A stretch of 64,000 nucleotides of DNA from Colius striatus (lineage: Eukaryota > Chordata > Aves > Coliiformes > Coliidae), in the NCBI RefSeq assembly GCF_028858725.1, contig NC_084769.1, forward strand, positions 10,851,501 through 10,915,500. The letters are read 5' to 3'. The translations under genes were made by a program, and so were the position numbers. Positions 45,501 to 60,500 of the stretch are shown piece by piece (position 1 is the first letter of the stretch; the number at the start of each line of letters is the position of its first letter). The notes below the pieces were generated by a model. The model searched no databases and had not been told where the DNA came from. It was given only the letters and a program-made list of their open reading frames with translations.

Positions 45501-48500
45501 TGTCACTCGGCTCCGGTTTTCGTGTGCCTGTGTGTTATACAAAGCCCCGCGTCCGGGCTGCAGATGCTCCCGGGGATGGTGCCTTTCCGCCTTCCTTCCA
45601 GTTATTTTTCCCCTCCAGAACGGGGAGAACGGTTTAAAGTTGCTGAGGAGCCTCAACGTTTTCAGCCTTTGCAATAACCAGAACTTTGTGCCAAATTTTA
45701 GCTCGGTGTGCCTTCGAACTTAATGGCAGTCTTTATTTTTTTTTAATTGGTGCTTTCTGTTTGTTGGTGATAGTGAAACTCTGAGTGTGCACACAGTAGA
45801 GTTTCTCTCTTATCTGACTTCATTTAAGAATGGCTGTGCTTAGCGTAAATCAGTATGATTACTCAGGTACAGCAAATACAGCACAAGAGAGCAGAGAAAG
45901 CAGGAGAAGCTGAGCATGCAGCATTAGTTTGAAATGGATTCAAACTAAAATGCCTCCTTTGAACAAGCGGCCTGTGGGTTCCAGGGATTTAGGAGATCTG
46001 ATGTACTATTTCTCTAATATGCTTTTGGTTTTGAAAGAGTTTCCACCCACACACTGATAGCAGGCTCTCTAAGGTATTGTTTGGGAGACTTCTGAATCTC
46101 TGCTTTTAGGTCTCTTCTTTGACTGGAGTTCTGCCGTGTTGCTGTTGAAAATACTGCTGTTATGTGAAGTTTGCACACTTCTCCTTCAAATGGAGACTCT
46201 CCAAAGCTGTCATCTGCCAGCCCAGATGGACTGGCTTTCAGTTTTCTGTGTGCAGAGATGGAGAAACCACAGTGTGGTACATCTGTGTGCGCTGTGCGGG
46301 ACGGAGGCCCGTCACACAGCTTAGACAAATGCCCAGGTCCAGGCTGTGCGGGCACGAGTGCCTGGTGATTTTAATAGGGAGCAAACAACTCGGTCATCAC
46401 TAGGAATCTGGGTCACGAGTCATTTACTTTTCTGGTGACTAGTGCCGGAAAGAAAAGTGGTGATTTCAGAGCCAGTATTTCAGGCTGTTAAGTAGGGAAA
46501 GCATGTTGTCAGATCCAGTTATTGGTTGTTTTACCTGCTGTTGACTGTTGCTTCTAAAGTTTTTAAAACTCTGTATTCAAGCATCTCTCTGATTTTTCTA
46601 ATGAAAATTGGTATTGCTGTGACCAATCACTTACATGTGCTTCACATGCACCACACAGGAGTTAGCTTATGCAATCAAAATGGAAGTATTTGATATTTTT
46701 ATGTGAAATCAGAGGCAGGGATGAGATACTTGATTTACCTGAACCCCATTTTGCCATTGTATGTTTGAGATGACGGTTGCAGGACAGTGCTGTGCAGTGA
46801 AATTCAGCTTTCTAAAATTACCCATCCAAGTGTTTCATTTCTTCTTTCAGTGCTGTGGCTTCTAGGGCAGAAGGTGAACTGACTCTGAGTAATAGCCAGT
46901 CTGGTGGCTTGACCGTTCTTAGTGGGAACTGTCCACATTATTGCTTGCAACTACCAATATCTGGTTTAATTTGCTGTAAAACTTTAGTTTCCCTTCCTAA
47001 ATCATCAGGACAAGTTTAATGTACTAATTGTGTTATTGTGGATGCTTGGGATACCTCACTGTTAATCTCTGCTCTGTTAGGAATCAATTATTTATTCCTA
47101 CATTTGTCTCTATATCTAGTTACCCACAAAATATCGCCTTTCCTCTCTGCCTCCCTTGGAAGTTCTTCTGGACGGGATGTTGTAGCTTAGTTTTCACTTT
47201 GTGGATAACTTACTGTTATGAAATGTATTTGTCAAAAGAAAGATTCCTCTAGTAATAAATCAGTGTCTAAGCTATGGGATTTAGAAACACATTTGCTAGG
47301 GGCTTTGGTGGAAGTTTGGTCTTTTGCAGCATGGAGTGAGAGCAAAGCGTGGTGATACATACAGAAGTAGGGTCCTGAAGTATTTGCTCAGAATAGACTG
47401 TGCATCTGGTGCAAGTACAGCTCCGTATTTGGTGAAGCATCTTGTTGAAGCAGCTGTAGCATAGGTGATGTTGGACAAATGAAACAACAGGTACTCAGTA
47501 CTTTAATGCTCCAAATGGAGAATTATGACTGCTGGAACCTGAAATCATGGAAATGGAATCTTTCAAAAGTGGAAAGTCACGCGTTCTTGGGGTAAAGTGC
47601 ATGTCTAGAAGAGAAGAATGAAGCAGAATGTCTAACTTACTCTGTCATTCCCCTACAAAAATGCAGACTTTTAAATAGCTGTGGTAGAGTCTGCCCAAAC
47701 GTTTGTCACAATGGGGAAGAGGAGACAACCAGAGACTCCCAGACACTTCAGATGGTGCAGAGATACAGCTGAACCTCTTTGCAGACTTTCTGCTGTGGCC
47801 TGTGAGAGGTGAGTTCAGGCAGCCAGTACAGCAGTGCCTCCTTTGAAATTTTAAGGGCTCAGTTTCTTCAGAGCACAGAGGGATAATTTTCTTGACTTGG
47901 TGGAAGCTGAGAGTTCCTGAGGAGCTGCTCTTCTAGAGGTCTGACAGGAAATAGTCTTGTTTACTTACGAATATATGATCAGGGTCAGAGCGTGTCCTGA
48001 GAGCAACCAACTCTCAGCTGCATTTTCCTGACTGAGGTCAGGAGTAGCGTGAACGTTAACTTGCGGTTAAGTAGGATCAAGAGAGCCTGAGAGGCTGTGC
48101 TGCACACTAAACTCCTTATCCCTGTTTTCATTTAGAGAAACACTTACCATGAGGTGAGACTTCTGAATGGCTTCTAATTATTAAAAGACAACTTGATAAA
48201 ATAATTTGAGATGATAATGTTTTCTAAGTAGCCTCTGTATTTTCCGCAGTAACCAGACTAGGAAGGAAGGGCAACATTGTCCATACAAAGACATTATTTG
48301 TGTGCAACAGTTCTATTTTTACTCTTGACCATCATCTTTTAGTTTTTGCCTTGCTCTAGATCAAATGAGCATGGCTTCAAAGCAGCAAGAGAAAGGAAAC
48401 AGCTTTGGTAGGTACTTCTGTGACATGTGAATCATAGTCATTCAAATGACATCAAAATTTCATAACCAGAAAGTAGAATCCGTGTCTAATAGCTAAATAG

Positions 48501-51500
48501 AGAGCTGGTCAGAGTATGTGTCAGAGAAGTAAAATGAGTCATTTTGACCTGACTTGAGGGGCTTTCAGATAATATTGAGAGAAATTGCTTGCAATAACTG
48601 ATTCTCCTTTATCTACAAAATTAGAAGTTCAAAGCACTACGCTTGAGTAGAGAAACAGGATTGTCTTTCCCAGTTGGAGACTTGCTAATGTACCAACCTC
48701 TTACATTTTTTTTCTTAGTGCTTCTGCTCTCAAATACATAAATAAATTCATCTGCTCTTAAAAGGTTTCCTAACATTTCTTCCCTTGCTGGTAGAAGTAC
48801 ATGTAAGATGTTCAGAATTTCCCAAATGATTGCTGATTCTTAAGCTTACAAGTTATATTTCAAAACCTATTTGCTTTTCAGCTCTGCATGTATTTTTGTA
48901 GATAGCTGCCTTTGTTCCTTATTTCTGAAATGGTTTCAGTATCTCCTCACTATGGATTTAGCCATATACATTTATAAAATGCTGCAGATTGTGTCTCTTC
49001 CCTCCCCCCCCACCCCTTTTCTTCTTTTAGGAAGCAAGTTCCTGAAAGTTTACTGAAGTGTTGCAGGTTTATTGACAGTTGCAAGTTAGTATAGGAAAAC
49101 ATTTGGAAGAAAGTAGTTTTTAAGGAAAGGAGCAAACTTACTCTACTAACATTGCCTTTAATTATTGTTTGGGTGGTTTTTTTTGCTAGGGGGTTTCCTC
49201 ATGCTGGGCAGGTTCTGCTTGCCACTAGGTTATCAACTTAAGGCAAATTCTCTTGCAGAATTACTGCACATGGCTTTGGCCTGGAGTAAGGGAGTCTTGA
49301 GAGTAAGCAAACAGAAATGCCAACAGCAAAGAGGGGGTTTTGGGGAAAAAGAGGAACACTGTGGTATTTTGGCATCAGGTGCAAAGTGATAACAAAATTG
49401 AAGCAAGCGAAATGGTCCCTGGTCATCTTCTAAGGGCTTTTGTTTATTTTGCAGCTGACACCGTGCAAACACTCTTCCTACATACTACAAAAAAAGGGAG
49501 TAAACTGTTACTGATCTGAATTCAGTCTCCTGTGGTTGATTAGGTCAGCATGGGGTAACATCATAGAAGAAGTGTAGCTGCAACACATGAATGTATTTTC
49601 ATTCTGCACTTTGAGGTGCCCATGAACTCTTCTTCATAGAGTGATCCCATAGGAAATGTGTTTTAAAGGAAGAGCCTATTTCTGACTTTGATCCCAGTTA
49701 ACTTTGAGGGTGGCTGACAGTCCTTTTCACTTCAAACACATGGAAACAAAGCATGTGAGACTGAGCTAGTCTGTGGAAGTGTTTATGATTTTTTTTCATG
49801 ATATCTTGCAAAAGTGATCTAGTTAGTAGTAATAAAGGGAAGTGTCTTGAAACTGGTACAGTCTTTGTGAGTGGATGTTGATGATTCTTTATATTGAGGG
49901 TGGCATTGATGTCAATCTTAGTTGCAACAATACATACAGAGTTTTTTCTAGTTTCTATGCATTTCTAGTCACATTCCAAGAATATGTCATCTCAGGAGGA
50001 TAAATTTCCTTTGTTTGGCCTTCGAAACTGAAACCAGCTTGGTAGAAACATATACAGGGGGTAATGGCAGTACATGAGATGTTGCAAATCTCTCCCTTGC
50101 TGGTCCTCACTGTTATCTCTGAACTTCACATTTCTCATCATAGTATTAATGTGAGCATCACATTCCTGCTTAGGCTGCATTAGTGTGTTGACTGAATTAA
50201 CTCTGGACTCCTGAGAGCCATCCAGAATTTAAATTAAAGTCCCTATCACTTGATAAGTAGAAGAAAAGAAACCACCCAAACCTTTGTGTAGATGTTAGTG
50301 TCATTCTAGGGCAGTTTACCCATCTCCTTGGTCTGGGTTTTCTTTTAGCACTGTTTAAAACAAAATTCTTTGGGATCCTACATGGAATTTCTGTGTATTT
50401 GCTGAAGTCAATAACTGTAACTCCCTTCCTTGTGCACAACCACAGACGGAGAGAGAGGCTGTACTTCTGTGGTGTTAGCTGGGAGGTCTGGCAAGGGCCA
50501 GACCTGCTTCGACTTTCCACTGCTTTTGCAGCCTATCCCTCTTCCTCAGTTGTAAGAACCAGCCGGTGTTGTGAGATTGAAGCAGTGGTCGTCCATGGGA
50601 TTGGGGTTTCTGCTGCCCTTAGGAAGCTTTTGGTTTGACTGGCAGAGTTGGTGTCAAGCTTGTGTCAAAGTGAACCCTGAACTCCCTTGCTTCTGATTCT
50701 GGCAGAGATGCCTCACCACTGCTTGGCTTTCACAAAGCCCCAGCTGCTGTCTTTCTGACTCATTGCTGGCCTTTTGAGATATGGTGAACTGAGTGCTGAA
50801 AATAAAAGCTTCTCAAGTAGTTGCTGTGAAATTCAGAGTTTATTTTTGCAATGTATATTCCTTTTTATTACTAAAAATCAGAATTTCTTTCCTGAAAGGG
50901 TTGTTAGGGAGTCACCATCCCTGGAGGGGTTTAAGAGGCAGGTGGATGTTGTTGACCTGCTTCTGCAGGGGGATTGGACTAGATGATCTCTAAAGGTCCC
51001 TTCCAACCCCTAATATTTTATGATTAGGAAAATGGTCTAGTACTTGACAGGGCTGGGACAAAGACTGGACTCAATGATCTCAAAGGTCTCTTCCACCTGA
51101 AATGATTCTATGATTTTATGACTAACATTTCTTTTTTGATATACTGGAGGGAAATGGCTAAAAAATCTGGCGCTTGACTTTCTTTATCCTCAATTGAGCC
51201 TTTGCTTAAAGAATGTACCATGTTCATAACACTAATTTAGAAATCATAGAATCACAGAATGGTAGGGGTTGGAAGGGACCTCTGCTAGAGATCATCCAGT
51301 CCAACCAGCTTCACCTGGATTGTGCACTTCACATTGACATAATTTGCTTATCAGAATAGACAAGAAGCCTGCATTTAAAATGATCAGCTGGTTCTATCCA
51401 CCTCAGGATCTATTCTGTTTTATTGAAGTGTTAAGAACATCTTTTATCAGGCTGATTTTACCAGTTACTGAAGCCTCAAGCACTTCTCAAAAGGCAAGCA

Positions 51501-54500
51501 AACCATTCATGTTCACACATGTATTTACAACCTGGAAGAATGTGGTTGGAGCAGATGGAAGTTCAGATGCATTGTAAATTAAGAGAAATAAATCACTGAG
51601 AGGTGGTAATAAGTGGATAGAGTGGAGAAATGAGTTTGGGTAATTTAAACAGGAACTTTGTGATGTCTGGTGTTCTAGTAGGGAACCTGAACCCAATTCT
51701 TGAACCAAGTGGGCAAAGTCAGAGTGCCTTCCTCCAGCTCTGTGGCTCCTCAGCAAGTGGCTATCAGGAGCACTGTCCCAGCAGTGGAACACGCTGCCCA
51801 TAGGGGTTGTGGAGGCTCCTTCCTTGGAGGTCTTCAAGACCCGCCTGGACATGTTCCTGTGCGACCTGATCTAGGTGACCCTGCTTCTGCAGGGGGGTTG
51901 GACTGGATGATCTCTAAAGGTCTCTTCCAACCCTTACCATTCTGTGATTCTTGTTTCTTAGAGCATTCCTGTGTTGAATAAGCAGGTTATAAAACTCACT
52001 GGGACAGGAGTGACAGATGTGGCAGTTGGTTCTGGAATTGCAGGACAGAATCATAGAATTGCTTGGGTTGGAAGAGACAATCTTTAAGATTGTTGAGTCC
52101 AACTTTTAATCCAGCACTGCCATGTCCACCACTAAACCATGTTTCTGAGCATCACATCTACACATCGTTTTACATACCTCCAGGGATAATGACTCTACTA
52201 ATTTCTGCTTTCCAGGGAATAGATTTCTGCAGGAGTTAATGACTGTTACAAATATCTATCCTTCATTAAGTGCAAGAGGCATTTTTCAACTTCACCTTTT
52301 CTAATATAATTATGTAGCAGCAAGTTAATTGAAAGTGCCTACAACATTAACATCCTGATCTGCCACACACATTCTCTCCCCAGAGAGAAGGTGAAAAACA
52401 AACTGCATGTGGGTTACTTAATCACATTGTTTAATGCAGAAGCAGAAAGTGCCAGCTAGCACTGTTAGGTTGTCCTAGGTAGGTTCTTGTGCTGGACTCC
52501 TTGTACCATGAAAATTAAGGCATGTGGGCAAGGACCCCTGTTTATATAAGGATGTGCCTTGACAGGTGATATCATCACGTGCCAGTGCTGACAATTCCTG
52601 CAGGAGGTCACTGCCTGCTGGTAATGCTGCTGGACAACTCTTTTTAGTGTGCTTGCAAAAGCTTGTACCATATTCAGATTTTCTGTACTGTGTCTAATGC
52701 TGAGATGGGAGGGGAAGGCAGGCTGAAGTGGGGTAGAATAAATGCTATTCCTTTGTGTATGTTAAGCTGACAATGTTATATTTACCAGCCTGCTTTGGAG
52801 CAGGAAAGTCAGTGTGAGGGGAAGGCTTTTTGCTATGGCTGTGCATTTTGTTTTCTTTTTTCCTTCTAGATGTAAAGATGTGAATTTTTGATGAGGCTGG
52901 AAATCTTTAAAATCTCGAGTAATGTTTAGGCATTGACAGATCAGTTTCCTGAAGAGCTCAGTTTGCCTTGGGAGGTTGGTTTCGCTCATTGCAGTAGAGA
53001 TGTAACAGAAAGCATGAAGTCTGCTGGGCAGAACTGCAGGATGCTATAATAAGGAGCTGGTTTCTGACCCTGGCTTTGACTTCCTCTGTGGTAATAGTTA
53101 TGTTTGTTTAAACTGATTTTCCCTTGTAATCACTAACTGTGTGTTGTTCCTCTTTTTCTTGGAGGCCTAGTTTGGAACAGTGGCCTCCAACTTTGCAAAG
53201 CTTCCACAGGGTCACAGCTGCAGCGGAAATCAGCAGAAACTGTGATTTGTACGTATGAATAAAATAAAGAAATTGTCCACAACTGTCTCCAAGTTAGAGA
53301 AGCAGAAAATTCTTTGTGCAGTCAGTATGTAAAGTGGGATGATAATGTCCTTTTATTGTTGGATACAAGACTCCTTCATAAATGTCGATGGCAATGATGA
53401 GAGAAGAAAACCATGAGGAAATGCTTTATTAATGCATGAGTGCCAAATGACTAATACCTGATGCTCATTGCACAATGAAAAGGAGCAGGTTTGAATAATT
53501 CTGTGTATGGGAATGACTGTCCACTTAAAGAACAACAAAGAAATCTTGCTGCTTTTATGTGTTGTCATAATCATAAGTGGTGAAATTAACACACGTGCTT
53601 TCTTAGAGTTTAAACTGATGCCTAAATTTCAATGTAGGAATACTTTAAATTTCTCCCTATCCAAGAGTTACAGAATTTTTTTTGTTGGGAGGGGCCTGGG
53701 AAATCTCTAGTCCAGCCTCCTGCTCAAAGCAGGGCTGGCTTCAAAGTTAGAAGAGGTGGTTCAGAGCTACTGGTTGAGTTTCAGGTGTCTCCAAGGAGAT
53801 GTCATAGTCTCTGGGCTCCTGGCCCAGGGCTCACTCCTCCTAATTGTGAGGAATTTTTCCTTCTGTCAAAGAAGGATTTTTTACATTTTTTGCCACATCT
53901 TGAGTCCATTGCCTCTTGCCCTTCTGCTGTGCATCTCTGACAAGAATCTTTGTCTTCTCTGTGTGTAGGAGACACAGTGGCGAGATCCCTGTTAAGCCTT
54001 CCCAGCTCTGAAGGAGGCTGAACAGACACAGGTCCCTCAGCCTTTTCTTGTCTGATACAACATACATAGCTTGCAACTGTAGTTGTCACTAAGTGATGAA
54101 GTTTGCTCTGCCACTTTCTGTGAACAGTGCTTACCGGGGTGCACTGCTTTCTCAGCTGGTGCAGGAAGCAGATAGTCCAAAACAGCAAAGATGCTCATCC
54201 TGTCAGTGTGTCTGCCTTGCTTGTGTTATGTTTGCAATGCAGAGTACCTTTGACTGCTTGAGCTTTCTGAAACTAGACTAAAGGAAAGTTCTGAGTTTTG
54301 ATAACAAAAACATGTAAAACTGCGTTGTGGTGGGCTGATGTAAACTGGTGACATAAGTGGTAGCGAAACTGCACACAGCAATCATTCTCCAGAGGTATCA
54401 AGTGGAGAGTTCAGAAGGGTGATGTCATTAATGTTTACAAATATGTAAAGGGTGGGTGTCAGGAGAATGGAGCCAGGCTGTTCTCAGTGATGTGCAGTCA

Positions 54501-57500
54501 TAGGACAAGGGGTACAAGCTGGAACATAAGAGTTTCCAAAGAAATACAAGGAAGAATTTCTCCCCTGTGAGGGTGACAGAGCATTGGAACAGGCTGCCCA
54601 GAGGGGTTGTTGAGTCTCCTTCTCTAGAGACATTCAAAACCCACCTGGATGAGTTCCTGTGTGACCTGCTCTAGGTGGTCCTGCTCTGGCAGGGAGGTTG
54701 GACTGGATGATGTTTCGAGGTCCCTTCCAGCCCTTGAGATTCTGTGGTTGTGTGCCTGGCTTTTGTATGCTCCAGCTCTAAAATGTTGTTGGATAAATCT
54801 ACAGTTATTTTTTTCTTGTAGTTACCACTGCAGAAAAATCTGCAGGGTTGGCTCTTGACTCTTGGATCCAGCTTCGGTTGTGTTGCGCTGACGCAAATCC
54901 ACAAATAACTTGTGCATGAGTGGAGTTCTTGCTGACTTGAGGTGTTCATGTACGTGCAAGAGAAATTGCTTAGCTGAAATTTGCTGCATTTTTTTTCCAG
55001 TCAGGTGTCTTTTGAGAACTAAAGAGGTCTTCAAATGATAAATGATAAGTAATCAGGTTTATAGTAGTCCAATGAGAGAAGCGTTTTGCTACTTACTAGG
55101 TAAATATTATCTCTTTCATTTTCTTCTCTTGCTAGCCTGCAAAAGCATTACAAACCAGTTTTGTTTGTGTATAAGTGACCTAGGGCATTACTCCTCAAGA
55201 GAGGAGGATTGAATGCAACTTTAATCAGCTTGGCTTACCATTCCTCTTGAGAACTAGTCTTGGTAGGAATTTTAGGTGCAGACTGAACTATTGTGTTGAT
55301 AGCAACGTGCTGAGCAGTTGGAGAGCCCCTCACCCCCAGATGGGAAGCCTGGGCTGCATCATGCTGGGCTTGTGGACAACTGACATCTCATTCTAGCTCT
55401 GCTGTACCCTGTCTTCATGGCCAGGCTGCACATTATCTTAGAATGATTCTCAGGAGTTCACACAAGTGTACACATTAAGAAAAAACTTAGTATCGAATGA
55501 GGATGCATGTGTTATTGTAGCACACTTGTGTCCAGGTGGTGTTCTGAAGTCCCCCTGGGGTTTGCAGTCAATCTTCTTGTCACTGTTGGACCTTTTTTTC
55601 CTTGCACTTGTTGGTTTCTAAACTTGAGGAGACAAACACGTGAGCTGAAGAGCAGGAGCTTTGCTGCCACTTTACCGTTGACTGAAGGGCTCTGTTGGTG
55701 AATTGCACAGTAGGGTAAGATTTTTTTCTTCCAATTTATTGATGTAGATACCCTGGAAACAACATAGAGGCTTCTGCCTTACCTTGTTGGGTGGACTGGC
55801 GAATCTGCTCTTGTTCTCACAAGCTGTGGGCCTAGAGTGTACTTAATGTGGTGGTGGTTTCTTGTGAGCAAATGATCTTTGCAGTTGCAGAAGATACATC
55901 CAAACTTTCTGACGTGGGTTAGTTCTGTTGGGCTTTTTTTCCCTCTTTTCTCTTGCCCTTCCCCTCCAGGTAGCAGAAAGGGGAATCAGTGCTTTGTAGG
56001 TAAGCACTTTGCAGCGGCTGAGGAGGAAAAAAGCAAGCTGCTGCGAGAAGTGAGCCTGTGGGCAGATGGAGATGAACAAGTTTAGTGGAAGTGGTTACTG
56101 CTTTTTTCAAACTATATGGTGAAAGTCACTTATTGGATCCTGATTTTTCTTTCTTTCATTTTCTCTGTCTTCATTATCTTTTAATCTGAAGGCAGACAGG
56201 TTTTTGTATCTTGCTGTGAGCTTAGAAGAAAGAAGCCTCTTCCCTTCCCCAGAGCCTGAAGGCACTCTATTAGTGGTGGTGGCAGCAGCTATGGAGGGTG
56301 CATCCTGCTTCAGGAGCACTGCTCATCATCTACATGGGCTCCAAGCTCCTTCTTATCCTTCCTGCTGGAAGTAAATCCACAGATAGTCAGCTGCCACTTG
56401 AAGCGAGGCCTTACGCAAGACTCTGAGGAAGCCTTTGGCTGATGCATTTGCTCTTTAAACAGCTGTTGGGTCTTCTGAGACCTGCTTGCTCAAAGTATCC
56501 CACGTGGTGCTGTCTGAGTCCCAGCAAAATTAAAATCATCAGAAGGGCAGTCTTGGAAGTTTGCTGTAATTGCTTTCCAGATAGGGGTAATTTTGTGCCC
56601 CTGATAGTGGTGATTTGTTTGTGTGGGGTTTCAGGGGAGAGCTAAGCTATGAGGGATGTGAAAAAAGGGTGGAGAGGCCTTCAGTGTCAGTGCTTCTTCA
56701 TGGAGAAAATGCTGGCCCAGGGCTTGTTAGGTGTGAGTCTGGGTGTCTTGGCTGAAGCTCCTGAAAGATGTCATTCTGGGCCTGCTTTTTCTCAGCATCT
56801 GTGTTCAAGTCTCGAATGTAAACAGGATACAGGGGGAATTTGGCCCAACTATCGCTATCTTATTCCTCCCCCAGGACAGACCACCCTGCAAAGCATTGAC
56901 AGCTGCTGTGAACTTAAAGGACAAATAAAACTAGAAAAGGTTAAAAAACTAACAAGGATAAATAAACTAACAACAATAAATTGTGATTTATTCCTATTGT
57001 ATTTTATTAGCACTTAGGTATGTAGAAATCTGGCTTGTAGTAATCCTTTGAAGTTGGGGAGGGATAGTTTTCTGGAAAGAATATGAACTGCCTTGTAATT
57101 TTTCATAGACTTCAGTAATTTGGTTACAAGGACAGTTTCAGTCCATCTTGCAATATTTACAAGCTTAACAAGTGTAATAAACGGGCAGTCAAGCTCAGTG
57201 GTGTTCAACTTTTTGGGGGAAAAAAATACACATAGATTTTGGGGGTGGTAAATGTGCTGGGCTGGAGACAGATGTTGTACCATAAGTTCTTGAATAATTA
57301 TTTCCTGGATTGTGATTTGCATGGTATCTTCACTTAAACTTTTGCCAGCCCACCTTATATATGTTTTTATACATCTTTAAGGCTGTGAAAAGTCTGTTGC
57401 AACACTTAAATGTTTGAGGTCTTTTTTTTTTTTTCCTTTGACAGAAGGACACATGAATTCCTGCAGAATTACAGACTTTAGAGGTTGTTGACTCATTGTT

Positions 57501-60500
57501 GCCAAGCTCTTCCTGTTCCTTTGACAATCTGAGAGTGCAATGAGCGTTTTGAGTAGCAACAGCAGCACATGTGCTATGAAAAGATACATGCATCCATAGG
57601 TACATGTACGTTAAGGTTGGGAAGGATCCCAATGCAGCCAGGCTTCCCTCTCAACGTTGAGGAGTTGGACATTGTTTTGTGTTACATTCACTTCTGAAAT
57701 ATTTTCTAGAAGTTAGAAACCCCACTGTGGGGAATTGTGGCGATTTCTGAAGTACACTGGCATCTCTGAAACAGGTTTTACTGTTGTTTTGGTAGGAGCA
57801 ATGCTGGTAAGAGCTTTAAGGAAGATCTTACTCATATATTTTATGAACTGTGGTTATCTACGAGCAGAGGCAGTGCCTGAACCTCAACCTCACCTCTGGT
57901 TCTCAAAGTCAACCATCAGCAAAGCTTTCTGTAGCTTTCTGAAGAGCTTTGCTACTAATTCCATACTAGTGAAATACTGCTGGGGCTTTGTGGTTTTGTT
58001 CTTTTTTGGTTTTTGTTTGTTTCTTTTTTGTTTTCCCAATGCTGACTGCCTTACAACATTGCTTTAGCAACAACAAATATTTTCATTCTTGCTGTGGAAG
58101 CACTAATCTTAAAATCATTGAAAAAATGCAGTAGTTAAAATTCCATGGCCTTGTTGTTCATAAATAACAGTGGGAATGTTTTTCTGTGTTCATAGGAAAG
58201 TACTGGTGCTTATCCAGAAGAAGATTAGGAGGTTAACTCTAGTTCTGTAACAGGTTTGTGTACAGTTATAGGATCAACATTTTGTGAATTGCAATTGGCA
58301 GACTGGATTTAAATACCTTTTTTTTTTAGTGTATAAAATTGTTACTTGCTTAAAAATAAGCCTTAGTTTGAATGTTGAAAATTCTGTGTCCCCGGTGGTG
58401 TAGGAATCAGTGCAGGGAGAATATGATTAGTGCCTGTAAGGCCTGTGCTTTTACTCTTGTTTGCTGATTTGTTTGCCACTTGGCCCTTGTACTGTCAAGG
58501 GAAATGTTTGAAATACCAGCCAAGTTTTTCGTGCCTTTCAGACAGGCTAATCTGTTACTTGCATGGGTGCTAAAGGCCAGCCTTTGGCAGGGTGAAAACT
58601 AAATCATAGAATCACAGGATGGTTGGGGTTGGAAGGGACCTCTAGAGATGATCCAGTCCAACCCCCTGCTAAAGCAGATTCCCCTCAATCTGGGGGCACA
58701 GGAACATGTCCAGGTGGATTTGGAAACCTCCAGAACAGGAGACTCCACACCCTCCCTGGGCAGTTTCTTCTCCTGTTCAGGTGGAATTTTCTGTGTTCCA
58801 ACTTACGCATATTACCCCCAGTCCTGTCGTTGGAGACAACAGTCTCTTGGGTTTGTGTAGTTCTACTGGCGATGCATCAACACCTTTAAGAGGGAAAATA
58901 ATCAGTTTCGTCCAAGATTTAACAGAAACCTCTGTTCCTGCTCTATCTGTTTGGGCTTTGGCATTTCTAACGTTCTTCAATGTCCCCAAAATCAAGCCAC
59001 AGCTCAGTCTCTTCCTCCTGGCAGTCAGCATGTTGTATTCCTCCCCTGCTACAGAGGTTTGTCTGTAAGGTATCTCCCCCACAGGTGACTGTCACGTATC
59101 TTAGGATCCACACCAGCCACTGCTGTGGCTTGTTGGACTCTGCTATAATGAGGTTTAGCCATCAGTGCTCAGTACATTTCTGTTGTCTTGCTGGCGAATG
59201 GGAGGTACCTGGTAAATGTACTTCTGAGCTTTACCTTGTGCATTCATTTACTGCTCTTTCCATGTGAGATACGGAGTTTTGGGACTCCATGTCCAAAGTT
59301 AGGGACTCTGAAGCACAGCTGGTCAGTGTGTTTAACATCGTGCACTTGTGCCCATGTTCCTTTGCTGCATCATGCTCCTTTCTGATGAGCAGTGTCCACA
59401 GCGTTGGAGGTGACTGGCTTGCCTGTCCCTAGTCACTTTCTCATGCGTCTCTGGGGGTTTGTTTGTAAAGCTTTTCAATTCAACCATCAACTACTGAGGC
59501 TAGGGGTAGGAATTATTGAAGAGGAGACATTTGGACAAGTTTGGGCCTAGTCAAACTGGAAGTCCAAGTGGAGCGGAACATGTGGATGAAGGCAAAATGT
59601 AGTAAAGTGCTCATTCAATGTGGATGTACATCACCAAAAGGCTGCTTACCCTTCTACCATGACTTGTTCCTTTTTCTAAAGAGTGACAAAATTTAGCTCT
59701 CACCTGTGACTTAAAAAAAAAAGCTGTCAAATGATTTTAGCCAAAGACTATTCACTTTACCCTTGTCAGGTAAATGGACTTCCATATGCCATACTGCTGT
59801 ATTTATTGCAGTCTGAAGTTACCTACCTGATTTTTCCTAGATTCTGTTAAACATAACTCATGTGCCAAAATCACAGGAGAGGGGAGTGAGAGTGCAGCAG
59901 CTCTAGCCTGAGTGCTTAGGGCTGTGTATGGTGTCTGACTGGAAAGCAAGAGTGAAGCTTGTGTTCGCTGAGGCTGAAAAACAATTAACTGTGACTAGGG
60001 ACGATTTCAGACAATTAAAAACCCATCTCATACATTTTTATGACTGTGCAATCTCATTATTTTCAGTTAAATTAGGACAGCCAGCAAGTCTAAGCTGTAC
60101 TCTTCCGTTGTATGCCAATAATAACAAATGAGAAGTGTCTGCAGAGGATGGGATTGGTTATGTCTGCTTTAGCATTTTTCTACATTTGAAATATGTGATA
60201 GCCTGAGTACCCTCTGCTCTCCTTGGTTGTATTTTTATCTGTAGTACCACTTAATGAGCTGTTAGAAATTAAATTCCTAGATGGTTCTGCTGGCTCCTCT
60301 CCATTGCAGGATATGACTGCAATGCTGGTTGCTACAGTAATAGCTAGAACACATATTTTAGGTTTTCAATGTAACATTAAAAATCAGCAACTTGTTTTTT
60401 CCTCATAAATGTACTTTCTTGCATCTCTTCTTTGACTAGTGTTACTGAATAGCAGTGACATGGCATTGGTTTGTATGGCAGTAATTTACTCTGAGGTTAT

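Noticed and set aside
44708-45674. Long minus-strand reading frames (up to 298 codons) over OSBPL11 exon 1
   Set aside because: Same CpG-island effect; Arg/Pro/Ala-rich translations with no recognisable homology, antisense to a confirmed exon.
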